54,804 nt of DNA from Clostridiales bacterium (GTDB lineage Bacteria > Bacillota > Clostridia > Oscillospirales > Oscillospiraceae), in the NCBI GenBank assembly GCA_902363045.1, contig CABIYX010000024.1, positions 1 to 54,804 of the forward strand, in the 5' to 3' direction. The notes below the pieces were generated by a model that was not told where the DNA came from, made no database searches, and saw nothing but the letters and a program-made list of their open reading frames with translations. The translations under genes and the position numbers were made by a program. Every line of letters starts with the position of its first letter. Within the stretch, counting starts at the first letter, position 1. Below, piece by piece: positions 40,801-49,757 of this stretch.

Positions 40801-42014
40801 AGCAGCGCCTCCTTCTGTCCTGTCACGATCCATACCGGGTTCTGTCCCAGCATCAGGTTCCGCTCCCCAGCCCGGCGGCTGCGGGCCACGGTGATCTGGG
40901 TGATCTGGGGATTCATCCCCAGCTGAGTGAAGGCGGCCACGGCCACCCCCAGGGTCTCCACCGCGATGGCGGTGACGCAGAACCGGACTGCCGGATTCCG
41001 GCTCAGGGCCGCCTCCAGAATGGGGATCAGCTCCCCCTCGGAGCCCCCGATGAACACCCCGTCCGGGGCGGGGAGGTCCGACAGGGCCGCCGGTGCGCGG
41101 CCCTCCGCCAGCTCCAGGTTATAGGCCCCGAACCGCTCCCGGTTGGCTCGGATCAGGGCACAGGCCTCCCCCTTATATTCCACAGCATATACCGGACTTC
41201 TTGGGGCCAGCAGAGCCAACTCCACAGACACTGAGCCCGTTCCGGCTCCCACATCCCAGTAGACCGCCCCGTCCCGTACCTCCAGCTTGGCCAGGGCGGC
41301 GGCCCGCACCTCCTGCTTCGTCATAGGAACCTCTCCTCGGAGGAAAGCCCCGTCATCGATCCCTTGCGAGCGCAGAGGCCAGATGGAGGTCGCGCCATCC
41401 ACAAGCAGGACAGACAATGTGGAAAACTCCTTTTCTGCCAACTCCCAGACCTGGGCCTGCGTGATCCGCTCCTCCGGGTAGGACAGCGCCTCGCCCACTG
41501 TGGCAGTCAGGCTGCCCAGCCCAGCCTGAGCCAGACGGCGGCACAGGGCCGCCACCCCGCCAACTCCGCCGGTGAGAAAGAACACAGGCCGTCCATGGGC
41601 AGCCAGCACCTCCCCTACTGGATCGCAAGCCAGCCCGTGAGCGGAGACCACCTGCCACTCCTGCCAGGGACGGCCCAGCATGGCGGCAAAATACTGCATA
41701 CTGGACACACCGGGGAGCACCCTCCAGCTGATCCCACGCTCCTCCAGCAAGGGGAGCAGAGTCCGGGTCCCGGAATGAAACCCTGTATCCCCGCTGTACA
41801 GCACGCAGGGGCACTCCCACGGACCGCTGGCCAGAATTTCCACAATCTCGGCCGATTTTGTGGAAGAAAACCGCTGGGCCTCCGGCGACAGGGCACAGCG
41901 CTCCACCAGACGGCGGGAGCCGATGAGGACGTCTGCCTGCTCCAAGGCGGCCAGCGCACCGCCGGTCAGGGCGGAGGGATCACCCGGTCCCATACCGATG
42001 AGGGTCACTTCCAT
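40797..42014 (-). CDS. cobL: Precorrin-6Y methyltransferase/decarboxylase, CbiE-CbiT fusion
   Basis: The 405-residue fusion methylates C-5 and C-15 and decarboxylates the acetate at C-12. The CbiE half (residues 1-195) has the tetrapyrrole methylase motif LIGMGPGDPSALT and YSGDTGFHSG. The CbiT half (about 210-405) has the SAM motif WDVGAGTGSVSVELA and FIGGSEGEL. The ATG at 42014 has AAAGGAGG at 7 nt; the ATG two codons earlier is too close to the site. The gene lies 2 nt after the cobK stop. Confidence 0.93.
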   Translation of the reverse strand: MEVTLIGMGPGDPSALTGGALAALEQADVLIGSRRLVERCALSPEAQRFSSTKSAEIVEILASGPWECPCVLYSGDTGFHSGTRTLLPLLEERGISWRVLPGVSSMQYFAAMLGRPWQEWQVVSAHGLACDPVGEVLAAHGRPVFFLTGGVGGVAALCRRLAQAGLGSLTATVGEALSYPEERITQAQVWELAEKEFSTLSVLLVDGATSIWPLRSQGIDDGAFLRGEVPMTKQEVRAAALAKLEVRDGAVYWDVGAGTGSVSVELALLAPRSPVYAVEYKGEACALIRANRERFGAYNLELAEGRAPAALSDLPAPDGVFIGGSEGELIPILEAALSRNPAVRFCVTAIAVETLGVAVAAFTQLGMNPQITQITVARSRRAGERNLMLGQNPVWIVTGQKEALL

Positions 42015-42016
42015 GC

Positions 42017-42763
42017 TCATTCCTCCTTTTGACACTCGGCTGCCAACAGCCAGGCCAATACATCCTCCAGGCCGTCCCCTGTCTCCTTCGGGCGGCCGAT
42101 AACCACCAGCTCTGCCCCAGCGTCCCGGGCAGCGGCCAGCTTTTCACCAAAGCCCCCCGCTGCGCCTCCGTCTTTGGTGACCATCCACCGGATGCGGTAC
42201 TGCTCTAAGATGGCCGCATTCAGTGCCCGTGAAAATGGCCCGTGCATGGCGATGATGTTTCGGGTTGGGATCCCCGCACGGCGGCAAGCCGCCAGGCTCT
42301 CTTCCACAGGCAGCACCCGGGGATAGAGGCGTACAGAGTCCAGTCCGGAAAAAGCAGGCAGTCCTTTGGCTCCGATTGCCAATAGAATATTGCCCATCTG
42401 TTTCGCTAAGAAGGATGCAGCCTCCTCCGGACTGTCCACCCGAATCCCTGTAAAACTGCCGCCCGGATCCCGCAGCAGCCGCCGCAGCGGCACCCCTGTT
42501 TCGGCACAGGCATCCCGGATGTTGGCCGAGACCTCCGCCGCGTAGGGATGTGTGGCATCCACACACTGGGAGAAGCCCCGGAGCAAAGCCGCCATCTCCC
42601 CCTCCGTTTTCCGACCCACCAGCGGGGTAATTCCAGGCAGGCCGGTTAGTTCCTCCGCCCCCAGGGGGGTAGCCACGCTGACCCAGGCGGGGAGGCCACG
42701 CCGGGACAGTTCCCGGGCCAGCAGGCGGCCCTCAGTGGTGCCGCCGAAGATCAGGATGCTCAT
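42017..42763 (-). CDS. cbiJ: Precorrin-6A/cobalt-precorrin-6A reductase
   Basis: The 248-residue NAD(P)H-dependent reductase has the N-terminal motif ILIFGGTTEGRLLA, VDATHPYAAEVSANI and C-terminal VVIGRP. The ATG overlaps the cbiH stop (ATGA). It reduces the macrocycle before the CbiE/CbiT steps. Confidence 0.92.
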   Translation of the reverse strand: MSILIFGGTTEGRLLARELSRRGLPAWVSVATPLGAEELTGLPGITPLVGRKTEGEMAALLRGFSQCVDATHPYAAEVSANIRDACAETGVPLRRLLRDPGGSFTGIRVDSPEEAASFLAKQMGNILLAIGAKGLPAFSGLDSVRLYPRVLPVEESLAACRRAGIPTRNIIAMHGPFSRALNAAILEQYRIRWMVTKDGGAAGGFGEKLAAARDAGAELVVIGRPKETGDGLEDVLAWLLAAECQKEE

Positions 42764-43494
42764 GCCTTGGCCTCGTACCCCCTGGGGGTGACCATCCGAC
42801 CGGACAGCATCCGGGTGGAGGAGGAGCCAATGAACACGGTGGTGAACATATCCACCTGCTCCCCCTCCAGCTCCTCCAGGGTCAGCAGGCGGCGCTCCTC
42901 CCCCGCCCGGCCGATGTTCTTCACCCAGCCGCACACCGTCGTACCCGGCCGGTGCTTCCGCAGAATGGCGCAGGCCCGGGCCAGGTGGTCCCGCCGCCGG
43001 CGGCTCATGGGGTTATAGAGACAGACCACAAAGTCCCCCGCCCCGGCGCAGTCCAGCCGCCTTTCGATCACCTCCCAGGGGGTGAGCAGGTCGGACAAGG
43101 AGATCACCGCAAAGTCGTGCATCAGCGGCGCTCCCAGCACAGCGGCACCGGACAGGGCGGCGGTGACCCCCGGAACCACCTCGATCTCCACCTCCGGGAA
43201 CTCCTCTGCCATCTGGAGGATCGGTCCGGCCATGCCGTACACCCCCGCGTCCCCGCTGCAGATCATGGCGGTGGTCTCGCCCGCCTCCGCCCGCTCCAGG
43301 GCAATGCGGCACCGCTCCAGCTCCCGGGTCATGGGGGTGGTCACCAGTTCCTTTCCCTCCAAAAACACCCACGCCAGATCCATATAGGTGGTATAGCCGC
43401 ATACCACCCGGCTGTCCTCCAGGGCCCGCAGCGCCTGGGGCGTCAGCTGGTCCGCCCCGCCGGGGCCCATTCCGATCACATAGAGCCGCTTCAT
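42760..43494 (-). CDS. cbiH: Cobalt-precorrin-3B C17-methyltransferase
   Basis: The 244-residue tetrapyrrole methylase drives ring contraction. Motifs are YVIGMGPGGADQLT, CSGDAGVYGMAGP, VPGVTAALSGAA and LYNPMSRRR. It overlaps cbiG by ATGA. No iron-sulfur extension is seen, so it is a simple CbiH. Confidence 0.93.
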   Translation of the reverse strand: MKRLYVIGMGPGGADQLTPQALRALEDSRVVCGYTTYMDLAWVFLEGKELVTTPMTRELERCRIALERAEAGETTAMICSGDAGVYGMAGPILQMAEEFPEVEIEVVPGVTAALSGAAVLGAPLMHDFAVISLSDLLTPWEVIERRLDCAGAGDFVVCLYNPMSRRRRDHLARACAILRKHRPGTTVCGWVKNIGRAGEERRLLTLEELEGEQVDMFTTVFIGSSSTRMLSGRMVTPRGYEAKA

Positions 43495-44489
43495 ATACGC
43501 TCCCTCCAATCCAAATTCGGTTCCGTACCCGCCAGGGCCAGGGTCACCCCATCCTGGACAGTCTTGCTCTTCAGCAGCACACCGCCCTCCGCCAGGGCGG
43601 CCCGCTCGCACACATTGTCCACCCCGGTGACCTGAGCCACAAAGTGCGAGGGAGAAACGCTGCCCTCCACCCGTGCCAGCTGCCCGGCTGGATAGACCGT
43701 CAGGGGCAGCCCCAAAGACCTGGAAAATGCCAGCAGCCCCGGCTCATCCGCCTTCAGATCAATGGAGCACACCGCCCCCACCGCCCTGGCTGGCAGGCCC
43801 AGGCCGTTCATCATCCGGTCAAACAGCGCGCGGATGGCCTCTTTTGAGGTCCCCCGCCTGCACCCCACGCCTGCACGGAGGGTCCAGGGACACAGCCATA
43901 GAGCCTCCGGGCGGGGCGGCGTCCAGTCCACCACGACGTCCGCCCGGTCCCGCTCCCCCCAGACCAGTCCGGCGGGACAGGTTCCGGAGACCGGCCACCG
44001 GGACCAGAAGGACAGCGTCTCCCCCGCCAGGAGGCGGGAGGACACCCCCAGGATCCGCTCCGGCCAGGGGACCAGAAGCCCCTGCCGCCGCGCCCACTGG
44101 TCTGCCGCAAAGACCCCGTTGACGTCGGTGGCGGTGGTGAGCACCGCCTCCCCACCGGTCAGGGCAGCGATCCGGCGGGCCAGGTCGTTGGCCCCTCCCA
44201 GGTGTCCGGACAGGATGGGCACCGCGTACCGCCCCGCCTCATCCACCACCACCACCGCCGGGTCGGTGCTCTTGTGTCCCAGGCAGGGGGCTATGGCCCG
44301 GACGGCGATGCCCGCCGCCCCCACAAAGACCAGGGCCTCCGACCGCCCGAAGGCCCGGGCCGCCCACGCCTCCACCCGGAGGCCCTCCCGGGTACAGGCG
44401 GCCGGACAGCCCGCTCTGGTCAGTGCCTCCGCCAGCCGCTCCGCCAAGGCGCTCCCTCGGCCAGTGAAGGCGATAAGTTCCACCCTCAT
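43491..44489 (-). CDS. cbiG: Cobalt-precorrin-5A hydrolase
   Basis: The 332-residue protein opens the delta-lactone and removes acetaldehyde. The N-terminal domain has VFVGAAGIAVRAIAP and SGHLGGAN; the C-terminal domain has GVGCRRGTSKEAI and the S-I-D-L-K segment. It overlaps both neighbours by ATGA. Confidence 0.92.
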   Translation of the reverse strand: MRVELIAFTGRGSALAERLAEALTRAGCPAACTREGLRVEAWAARAFGRSEALVFVGAAGIAVRAIAPCLGHKSTDPAVVVVDEAGRYAVPILSGHLGGANDLARRIAALTGGEAVLTTATDVNGVFAADQWARRQGLLVPWPERILGVSSRLLAGETLSFWSRWPVSGTCPAGLVWGERDRADVVVDWTPPRPEALWLCPWTLRAGVGCRRGTSKEAIRALFDRMMNGLGLPARAVGAVCSIDLKADEPGLLAFSRSLGLPLTVYPAGQLARVEGSVSPSHFVAQVTGVDNVCERAALAEGGVLLKSKTVQDGVTLALAGTEPNLDWRERI

Positions 44490-45262
44490 GGCCGGTCCGC
44501 CTCTGCCGATCCGTCCCCACGGCGGTACTCTGTGGAAAAGCCCGGGTGGTACAGCAGGCTGCGCTGGTAGCTGTGGGCCAGGAAATCCCCCACCAGCACC
44601 AGAGCAGTTTTCGAGATTTGGTGCTCCCGGCCCGCCTGGGCCAGGGTGCCCACCGTACAGCGGACCACCTTCTCCTCCGGCCAGGTGGCCTTATACACCA
44701 GCGCCGCGGGGGTATCCGCCGTATAGGCTCCCTTTTGCAGCTCCTCCGACAATGCCTCCAGCATCCCGGCGGACAGGAAGATCACCATGGTGGCACCGTG
44801 GGCGGCCAGGGAGGCGATGTCCTCCCCCTCGGGCACCGGGGTGCGCCCCGCCATCCGGGTGATGATGACCGACTGGCTCACCCCCGGCAGGGTGTACTCC
44901 TCCCCCGCCGCCGCGGCCGCCCCGCAGAAGGAGGACACTCCCGGCGTCACATCCCAGGGGATGCCCCGGGCGTCCAGAGCGTCCATCTGCTCCCGGATGG
45001 CCCCGTAGAGGCATGGGTCCCCGGTGTGGAGGCGGACGGTATCTCCCCCCCGCCGGTGGGTCTCCTCCAGCACCTCCAGCACCTGCTCCAGGGTCATCTG
45101 CGCGCTGTTATACACCGGGACGCTCTCCCGGACCAGGCCCAGCAGAGCCGGATTCACCAGGCTCCCGGCATACACCACACAGTCTGCCCGGCCCAGCAGC
45201 TCCGTCCCCCGAAGGGTGATCAGGTCGGGGCCGCCCGGCCCCGCCCCCACAAAATGTACCAT
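44486..45262 (-). CDS. cbiF: Cobalt-precorrin-4 C11-methyltransferase
   Basis: The 258-residue methylase shows HFVGAGPGGPDLITLRG, HTGDPCLYGAI, TPGVSSFCGAAA and the S-V-I-I-T-R segment. AAGGAG precedes the ATG by 7 nt. An 88-bp gap without a visible gene separates it from cbiL. Confidence 0.94.
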   Translation of the reverse strand: MVHFVGAGPGGPDLITLRGTELLGRADCVVYAGSLVNPALLGLVRESVPVYNSAQMTLEQVLEVLEETHRRGGDTVRLHTGDPCLYGAIREQMDALDARGIPWDVTPGVSSFCGAAAAAGEEYTLPGVSQSVIITRMAGRTPVPEGEDIASLAAHGATMVIFLSAGMLEALSEELQKGAYTADTPAALVYKATWPEEKVVRCTVGTLAQAGREHQISKTALVLVGDFLAHSYQRSLLYHPGFSTEYRRGDGSAEADRP

Positions 45263-45350
45263 ATCCGTTCTCCTTGTCTCCCCGCTCCGGGGCGCTCAGG
45301 CACGTCCGCCCAAAGGACCAGCCCAGCGGAGTGCCATCAGTTTTCATATC

Positions 45351-46043
45351 TTATGGGATTATAACCGTAGTAAAATACCCTTTGGAATCAGGCTTTTCTG
45401 TGAGATCTGCAAACATCCGCTCCCCGGGCAGGCCGCAGTTCTCCACCATGGCCGCCCGGCCCAGCAGTTCCCGGGCCTCCAGCTCCTCCAGAAGCCTCCG
45501 GTGTGTTCTGCCCGCCTTCATCAGCACCTTGCTCCCCGGCAGATCCAGCGCCTCGCCCAGCCCCGGACCGCCGCCCGGGATGATGTGGAGGGGCCGGTCC
45601 GGCTCCGTCAGGCTCCGGCCCAGCCGTGCAGCCACTGCGCAGAAGCTGGGCACACCGGGCACCATCACACAGGGAAAGCCCTCCGCCTTCAGCAGCTCCA
45701 TCATATAGCAGTAGGTGGAGTAGATGGACACATCTCCCAGGATGGCCATGGCCACATCCTGCCCCGCCTCCAGATAGGGGCGCACCGCGTCCGCCGCCCG
45801 CCGGTGCCCCGCCGCCTGCTCCTCCCGGTCCCGGGACATGGTGAAGCGCAGGGGCAGGAGGCTCTTGCCCTCCAGCCGGGCCGCCTGCCGGGCGATATTC
45901 AGGGCGGTCATCTCCCCGGAGGCCATCTGAGGCGCGGCCAGCACCGGGCAGGCCTCCAGCACCCGCACCGCCTTCAGGGTCAGCAGCTCCGGGTCCCCGG
46001 GGCCCACCCCCACGCCGTAAAAGGTTCCTAATTTATCTGCCAT
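45351..46043 (-). CDS. cbiL: Cobalt-precorrin-2 C20-methyltransferase
   Basis: The 230-residue methylase adds the C-20 methyl, the first dedicated methylation after cobalt insertion. Motifs are FYGVGVGPGDPELLTLKA, LGDVSIYSTY, VPGVPSFCAVAA and MVENCG. The ATG at 46043 overlaps the end of cbiD by 16 nt; AAAGGAG lies 11 nt upstream. Confidence 0.93.
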   Translation of the reverse strand: MADKLGTFYGVGVGPGDPELLTLKAVRVLEACPVLAAPQMASGEMTALNIARQAARLEGKSLLPLRFTMSRDREEQAAGHRRAADAVRPYLEAGQDVAMAILGDVSIYSTYCYMMELLKAEGFPCVMVPGVPSFCAVAARLGRSLTEPDRPLHIIPGGGPGLGEALDLPGSKVLMKAGRTHRRLLEELEARELLGRAAMVENCGLPGERMFADLTEKPDSKGYFTTVIIP

Positions 46044-47170
46044 GTGTTCAAGATCTCCTTTGCGCCCCGGGTCATCCCCAAAAGGCCGTATTGATTGCTG
46101 AACGTCACCGCACCCACAGCAAACTGTCCCGCCGCCCGCCGGTCCAAATGGCGCTGGACCGCCTCCAGCAGGGAGCTCATCACCGCTGCCCGGAGCCCTG
46201 CCCGGTCCAGCACCGCAAGGCACTGGTCGGCGGTGGCGCTGTCCATCAGCGCCCGGGCGGTGTCCCGGTCCGCCCCGCACAGGGCGGCGTGAGCGCAGAA
46301 CAGCTCCGCCCTGCCGTCCGCCCAGCGGGAGTGGGTGTTCATAATGCCCCCCGCCAGCTTCACCAGCTTGCCGATGTGGCCCACCAGCAGGACGGAGGAG
46401 AAGCCCTCCGCTCCGGCTCCGTCCAGTGCCTCCCCGATGAAGTTGGAGCAGCGGACCACCGGGACCCCAGCGGGCAGGGCCACACCCCCACGAGCCAGGA
46501 ACTCCATGCCATAGTTCCCAGGGGTGAGCACCATCCGCCTGGCCCCGCTGGCGGCGGCCTGCCTCAGTTCCAAAGCCGTCGTCTCCACGATGGCTTTGAC
46601 ACTCATGGGCTCCACAATTCCAGATGTGCCCAGAATGGAGATTCCTCCCTCTATCCCAAGGTGCGGGTTGAAGGTCTTGCGGGCAGCCTCCTCACCTCCC
46701 GGGACAAAGATGGTCACACACAGCCCGCCGGGCTCGTCCAGTTCCCGCCGGACAGCATCCACCGCCTCCCGGATCATCTGCCGCGGAATATGATTGATGG
46801 CCCACTCCCCCACCGGCTGGTCCAGGCCGGGGCGGGTGACCCGGCCCACCCCGGAGCCGCCCTGGAGAAGGATCCCCTCTCCCGCGATCGCCTCCACCCG
46901 GGCACAGATCGGCAGCCCATGGGTGGCGTCCACGTCGTCGCCGCCGTCCTTGGTCACACAGCAGCAGGCCGCCCCGCCCTCCAAACAGGGTGTCTCTACC
47001 GGAACTTCCACGTTCCATCCTTTTGGAGTGTGCAGAGACACTGTTTCTGGGGCACGGCCGGTAAGCAGCAATCTAGCTGCCGCAGCAGCCGCCAGAGCGG
47101 CACAGGTCCCGGTGGTATATCCGCAACGCAGCCGCTTTCCGCCGGCGGTCACATAGTGTTCAAAGGACAC
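46028..47170 (-). CDS. cbiD: Cobalt-precorrin-5B C1-methyltransferase
   Basis: The 380-residue protein methylates C-1. The N-terminus RCGYTTGTCAALAAAAA, DDVDATHG, GGISILGTSGIVEPMS and TPGNYG are CbiD hallmarks. The GTG start lies 11 nt inside the cbiK gene, with a G-rich site upstream, so it is coupled to cbiK. Confidence 0.93.
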   Translation of the reverse strand: MSFEHYVTAGGKRLRCGYTTGTCAALAAAAAARLLLTGRAPETVSLHTPKGWNVEVPVETPCLEGGAACCCVTKDGGDDVDATHGLPICARVEAIAGEGILLQGGSGVGRVTRPGLDQPVGEWAINHIPRQMIREAVDAVRRELDEPGGLCVTIFVPGGEEAARKTFNPHLGIEGGISILGTSGIVEPMSVKAIVETTALELRQAAASGARRMVLTPGNYGMEFLARGGVALPAGVPVVRCSNFIGEALDGAGAEGFSSVLLVGHIGKLVKLAGGIMNTHSRWADGRAELFCAHAALCGADRDTARALMDSATADQCLAVLDRAGLRAAVMSSLLEAVQRHLDRRAAGQFAVGAVTFSNQYGLLGMTRGAKEILNTWQIN

Positions 47171-47951
47171 CGTCCGCCGCCCCCTCCCGCAGCCGCTCCA
47201 GTTCCGCCTGATACAGGGCCTGGATCTGGGGCAGACGCCCCAGGCCCTCCAGCCGAACCTGAGTCTGAAGCCCGGCCGCCTCCAGGGCGCTGTTCCAGCT
47301 GTCCGGTCCCGGCCCGGCTATGTCCTCCCTGGCGTGAACTCCCGCCGCCAGCAGCAGGGGCAGCAGAAGGACCCGCTCCGCCCTCAGCTCCTCCAGGCGC
47401 TTCAGGACCGCCTCCCGGTCCGGCCAGCCCTCCACTGTGCCCACCACCAGGTCCGCACGGCCCATCAGGTCCAGCGCGCCCTGGAGGGCGGGATATGCCA
47501 TGCTGCCCGGATGCTCACTCCCATGGCCCACCAGGACCGCCGCCGTCCCAGGGGTCCTGGGCCAAAGGCCGTCCAGCACCCGGGCCAGGGCCCGCACCCC
47601 CGCCGTATCCCACAGCAGGGGCCTGCCCAGATGCAGGGCCGAAAAGCGGGAGCGGAACCGGGCCGCCGTCTCTGCCACCCGGTCATACTCCGCGCCGGGA
47701 AGCACATGGGTGGGAAGGACATACAGCTCCTCCGTGCCGGCGGCCGCCCGGGCCTCCAGCGCCTCCTCCAGCCCCGGGACCCGCTCCCCCCGCCGGGCCA
47801 GGATCCGCCGCACTGTGGGACTGGTATAGGCCCGGGCAAAGGAGAGCCCGGGGGCCGCGCGGCACAGGGCCGCCTCCACGCCAGCCAGATCCATGGCCCT
47901 TGCCTCCTCCACAGTCGTTCCAAAGCTGACTGCCAGCAGCGCCTGCTTCAT
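47160..47951 (-). CDS. cbiK: Sirohydrochlorin cobaltochelatase
   Basis: The 263-residue class II chelatase inserts cobalt into sirohydrochlorin (early, anaerobic route). The N-terminal motif AVSFGTTVEEAR, the metal histidine in VGHGSEHPG and the second His in AAGVHAREDIAG are typical of CbiK, and the length fits CbiK rather than short CbiX. No signal peptide is seen, so it is cytoplasmic. It follows the ABC importer genes by 40 nt. Confidence 0.9.
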   Translation of the reverse strand: MKQALLAVSFGTTVEEARAMDLAGVEAALCRAAPGLSFARAYTSPTVRRILARRGERVPGLEEALEARAAAGTEELYVLPTHVLPGAEYDRVAETAARFRSRFSALHLGRPLLWDTAGVRALARVLDGLWPRTPGTAAVLVGHGSEHPGSMAYPALQGALDLMGRADLVVGTVEGWPDREAVLKRLEELRAERVLLLPLLLAAGVHAREDIAGPGPDSWNSALEAAGLQTQVRLEGLGRLPQIQALYQAELERLREGAADGVL

Positions 47952-47991
47952 TTCTCATCCTCCTGCCGCCGGACGCGGCGCTCTTCCGGGC

Positions 47992-48759
47992 TCAGAGCCC
48001 TCTTTGGGTGAACAGATACTGCTCCGTCCCGTTCTCTAATTCCACGCGGTGGACCCTCACGCCAAAGACCTCCTCCAGCGCGCCGCCGGCGTAGATCTCC
48101 GCCGGGGTCCCCCAGGCCCGGAGCCGTCCCTCCTCCATCACCGCCACCCGGTGGGCGCAGCCCAGGGCCAGGTTCAGATCATGGAGCACCATGACCACCG
48201 CCTTGCCCTCCGCCGCCGTCTCCCGCATCAGCCGGGCCAGTTCCAGCTGACAGCCGATGTCCAGGAAGGTGGTGGGCTCGTCCAGCAGGAGCACCGGGGT
48301 GTCCTGGGCCAGGGCCATGGCCAGATAGACCTTCTGCCGCTGGCCGCCGGACAGACGGGCCACATTTCGATCCGCCAGCTCCAGCACCCCCGCCCGCTCC
48401 ATAGCGGAGCGGGCCGCCGCCCGGTCCGCCGGTCCATAGCGCCGGGGATAGCCCAGATAGGGGAAGCGCCCGTGGAGCACTAGGGCCTCTACGGTGATCT
48501 CCGGCACAGGCCGGGACTGGGGCAGCAGGGCCGCCTGCCGGGCAAATGCCCGGCTGCTCCAGCCGGCGGTGTCCACACCGTCCACCAGGACCTGCCCCCC
48601 CCGCAGGGGGAGCAGCCGGGCCGCGGCCCGGAGCAGGGTGGACTTGCCGCAGCCGTTGGGCCCCGCCAGCACCGTGACCTCCCCAGGCTGAAAGCGCAGG
48701 GAGATCCCCTTTACCACATCCGCGCCGCCATAGCCCGCAGTCACCGCTCTCAATTCCAT
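47992..48759 (-). CDS. ABC transporter ATPase (BtuD/FhuC-like)
   Basis: The 255-residue ATPase has Walker A GPNGCGKST, the signature LSGGQRQK, Walker B VLLLDEPTTFLD and a switch histidine in VLHDLNLAL. The ATG overlaps the permease stop (TGATG). With the permease and lipoprotein it forms a type II importer for B12, a corrinoid or a metal chelate; the operon favours corrinoid, cobinamide or a cobalt chelate. Confidence 0.9.
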   Translation of the reverse strand: MELRAVTAGYGGADVVKGISLRFQPGEVTVLAGPNGCGKSTLLRAAARLLPLRGGQVLVDGVDTAGWSSRAFARQAALLPQSRPVPEITVEALVLHGRFPYLGYPRRYGPADRAAARSAMERAGVLELADRNVARLSGGQRQKVYLAMALAQDTPVLLLDEPTTFLDIGCQLELARLMRETAAEGKAVVMVLHDLNLALGCAHRVAVMEEGRLRAWGTPAEIYAGGALEEVFGVRVHRVELENGTEQYLFTQRGL

Positions 48760-49757
48760 CACAGCCGCCGCCCCCCTCTCTGCCGAAACAGGAGCCACAG
48801 GAAGAAGGGGCCCCCCAGCAGGGACAGCAGGATGCCCACCGGCAGCTCAAAAGGCGCGAAGATCACCCGGCCCAGCAGGTCGCACACGGTCACCAGCAGC
48901 GCCCCCAGCAGCATGGAGACCAGGATCAGATCCCGGTGCCGGGTCCCCACCAGGAACCGGGCGGCGTGGGGGACCAGCAGACCCACAAAGCCCACCAGCC
49001 CGGCAAAACTCACCGCCGCGCCGCACAGCACCGCCGCCAGGGTGAGCAGGGCGCTCCGGGCCAGGCGGGTGGACAGGCCCACGGACTGGGCCACCTCGTC
49101 CCCCAGGGCGAGCAGATCCAGCTCATAACTCAGGGCCAGGGCCGCGCCGGACGCCAGAAGGGTGAGCAGGGCAGGCAGCCTCAGCATCTCCAGCGTCACT
49201 CCCGCCAGACGCCCCACCATAAAGGCGTTGGCCCCCAGGGCGGCCTCCGGAAAGAGAATGGAGACCGCATCGATGGCGGCGGACAGGATGCTGCTGATGG
49301 CCACACCGGCCAGCACCAGAGTGATCCGGCTGGCCCCTGTCTGCCGGGCCAGGGTGTAGACCAGCACACAGGCGCACAGCGCCCCCGCAAAGGCTGCCGC
49401 CGGAACCGCCGTCATGGAGGCGGGCAGCAGGGCGGAGCACAAAATGGCTCCCAGCCCCGCCCCTGCGTTGACCCCGATGATATTGGGCCCCGCCAGAGGG
49501 TTGCCCAGCACCCCCTGGATGATGACGCCGCCCACCGCCAGGGCGCAGCCGCACACCAGGGCAGCCAGCATCCGGGGCAGGCGGGCATACAGCACGATGG
49601 AGCCGCTCACCCCCTGGCCCCGGCCCAGCAGGGCAGCGGTCACCTCTCCCAATGAGAGACTGACCGAGCCCACACACAGGCTCAGCAGGGCGGCGGCGGC
49701 AGTCCCGGCCAGCAGCGCCAGCATCAGAAGGCCCTTATGCCGTCTCGCCGCTTCCAT
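48759..49757 (-). CDS. FecCD/BtuC-type permease
   Basis: The 332-residue permease has about ten membrane helices. Typical segments are RLPRMLAALVCGCALAVGG, GVNAGAGLGAI and GLVGFVGLLVPHAAR. It overlaps the preceding lipoprotein gene by 23 nt and the ATPase gene by 1 nt. Confidence 0.92.
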   Translation of the reverse strand: MEAARRHKGLLMLALLAGTAAAALLSLCVGSVSLSLGEVTAALLGRGQGVSGSIVLYARLPRMLAALVCGCALAVGGVIIQGVLGNPLAGPNIIGVNAGAGLGAILCSALLPASMTAVPAAAFAGALCACVLVYTLARQTGASRITLVLAGVAISSILSAAIDAVSILFPEAALGANAFMVGRLAGVTLEMLRLPALLTLLASGAALALSYELDLLALGDEVAQSVGLSTRLARSALLTLAAVLCGAAVSFAGLVGFVGLLVPHAARFLVGTRHRDLILVSMLLGALLVTVCDLLGRVIFAPFELPVGILLSLLGGPFFLWLLFRQRGGRRL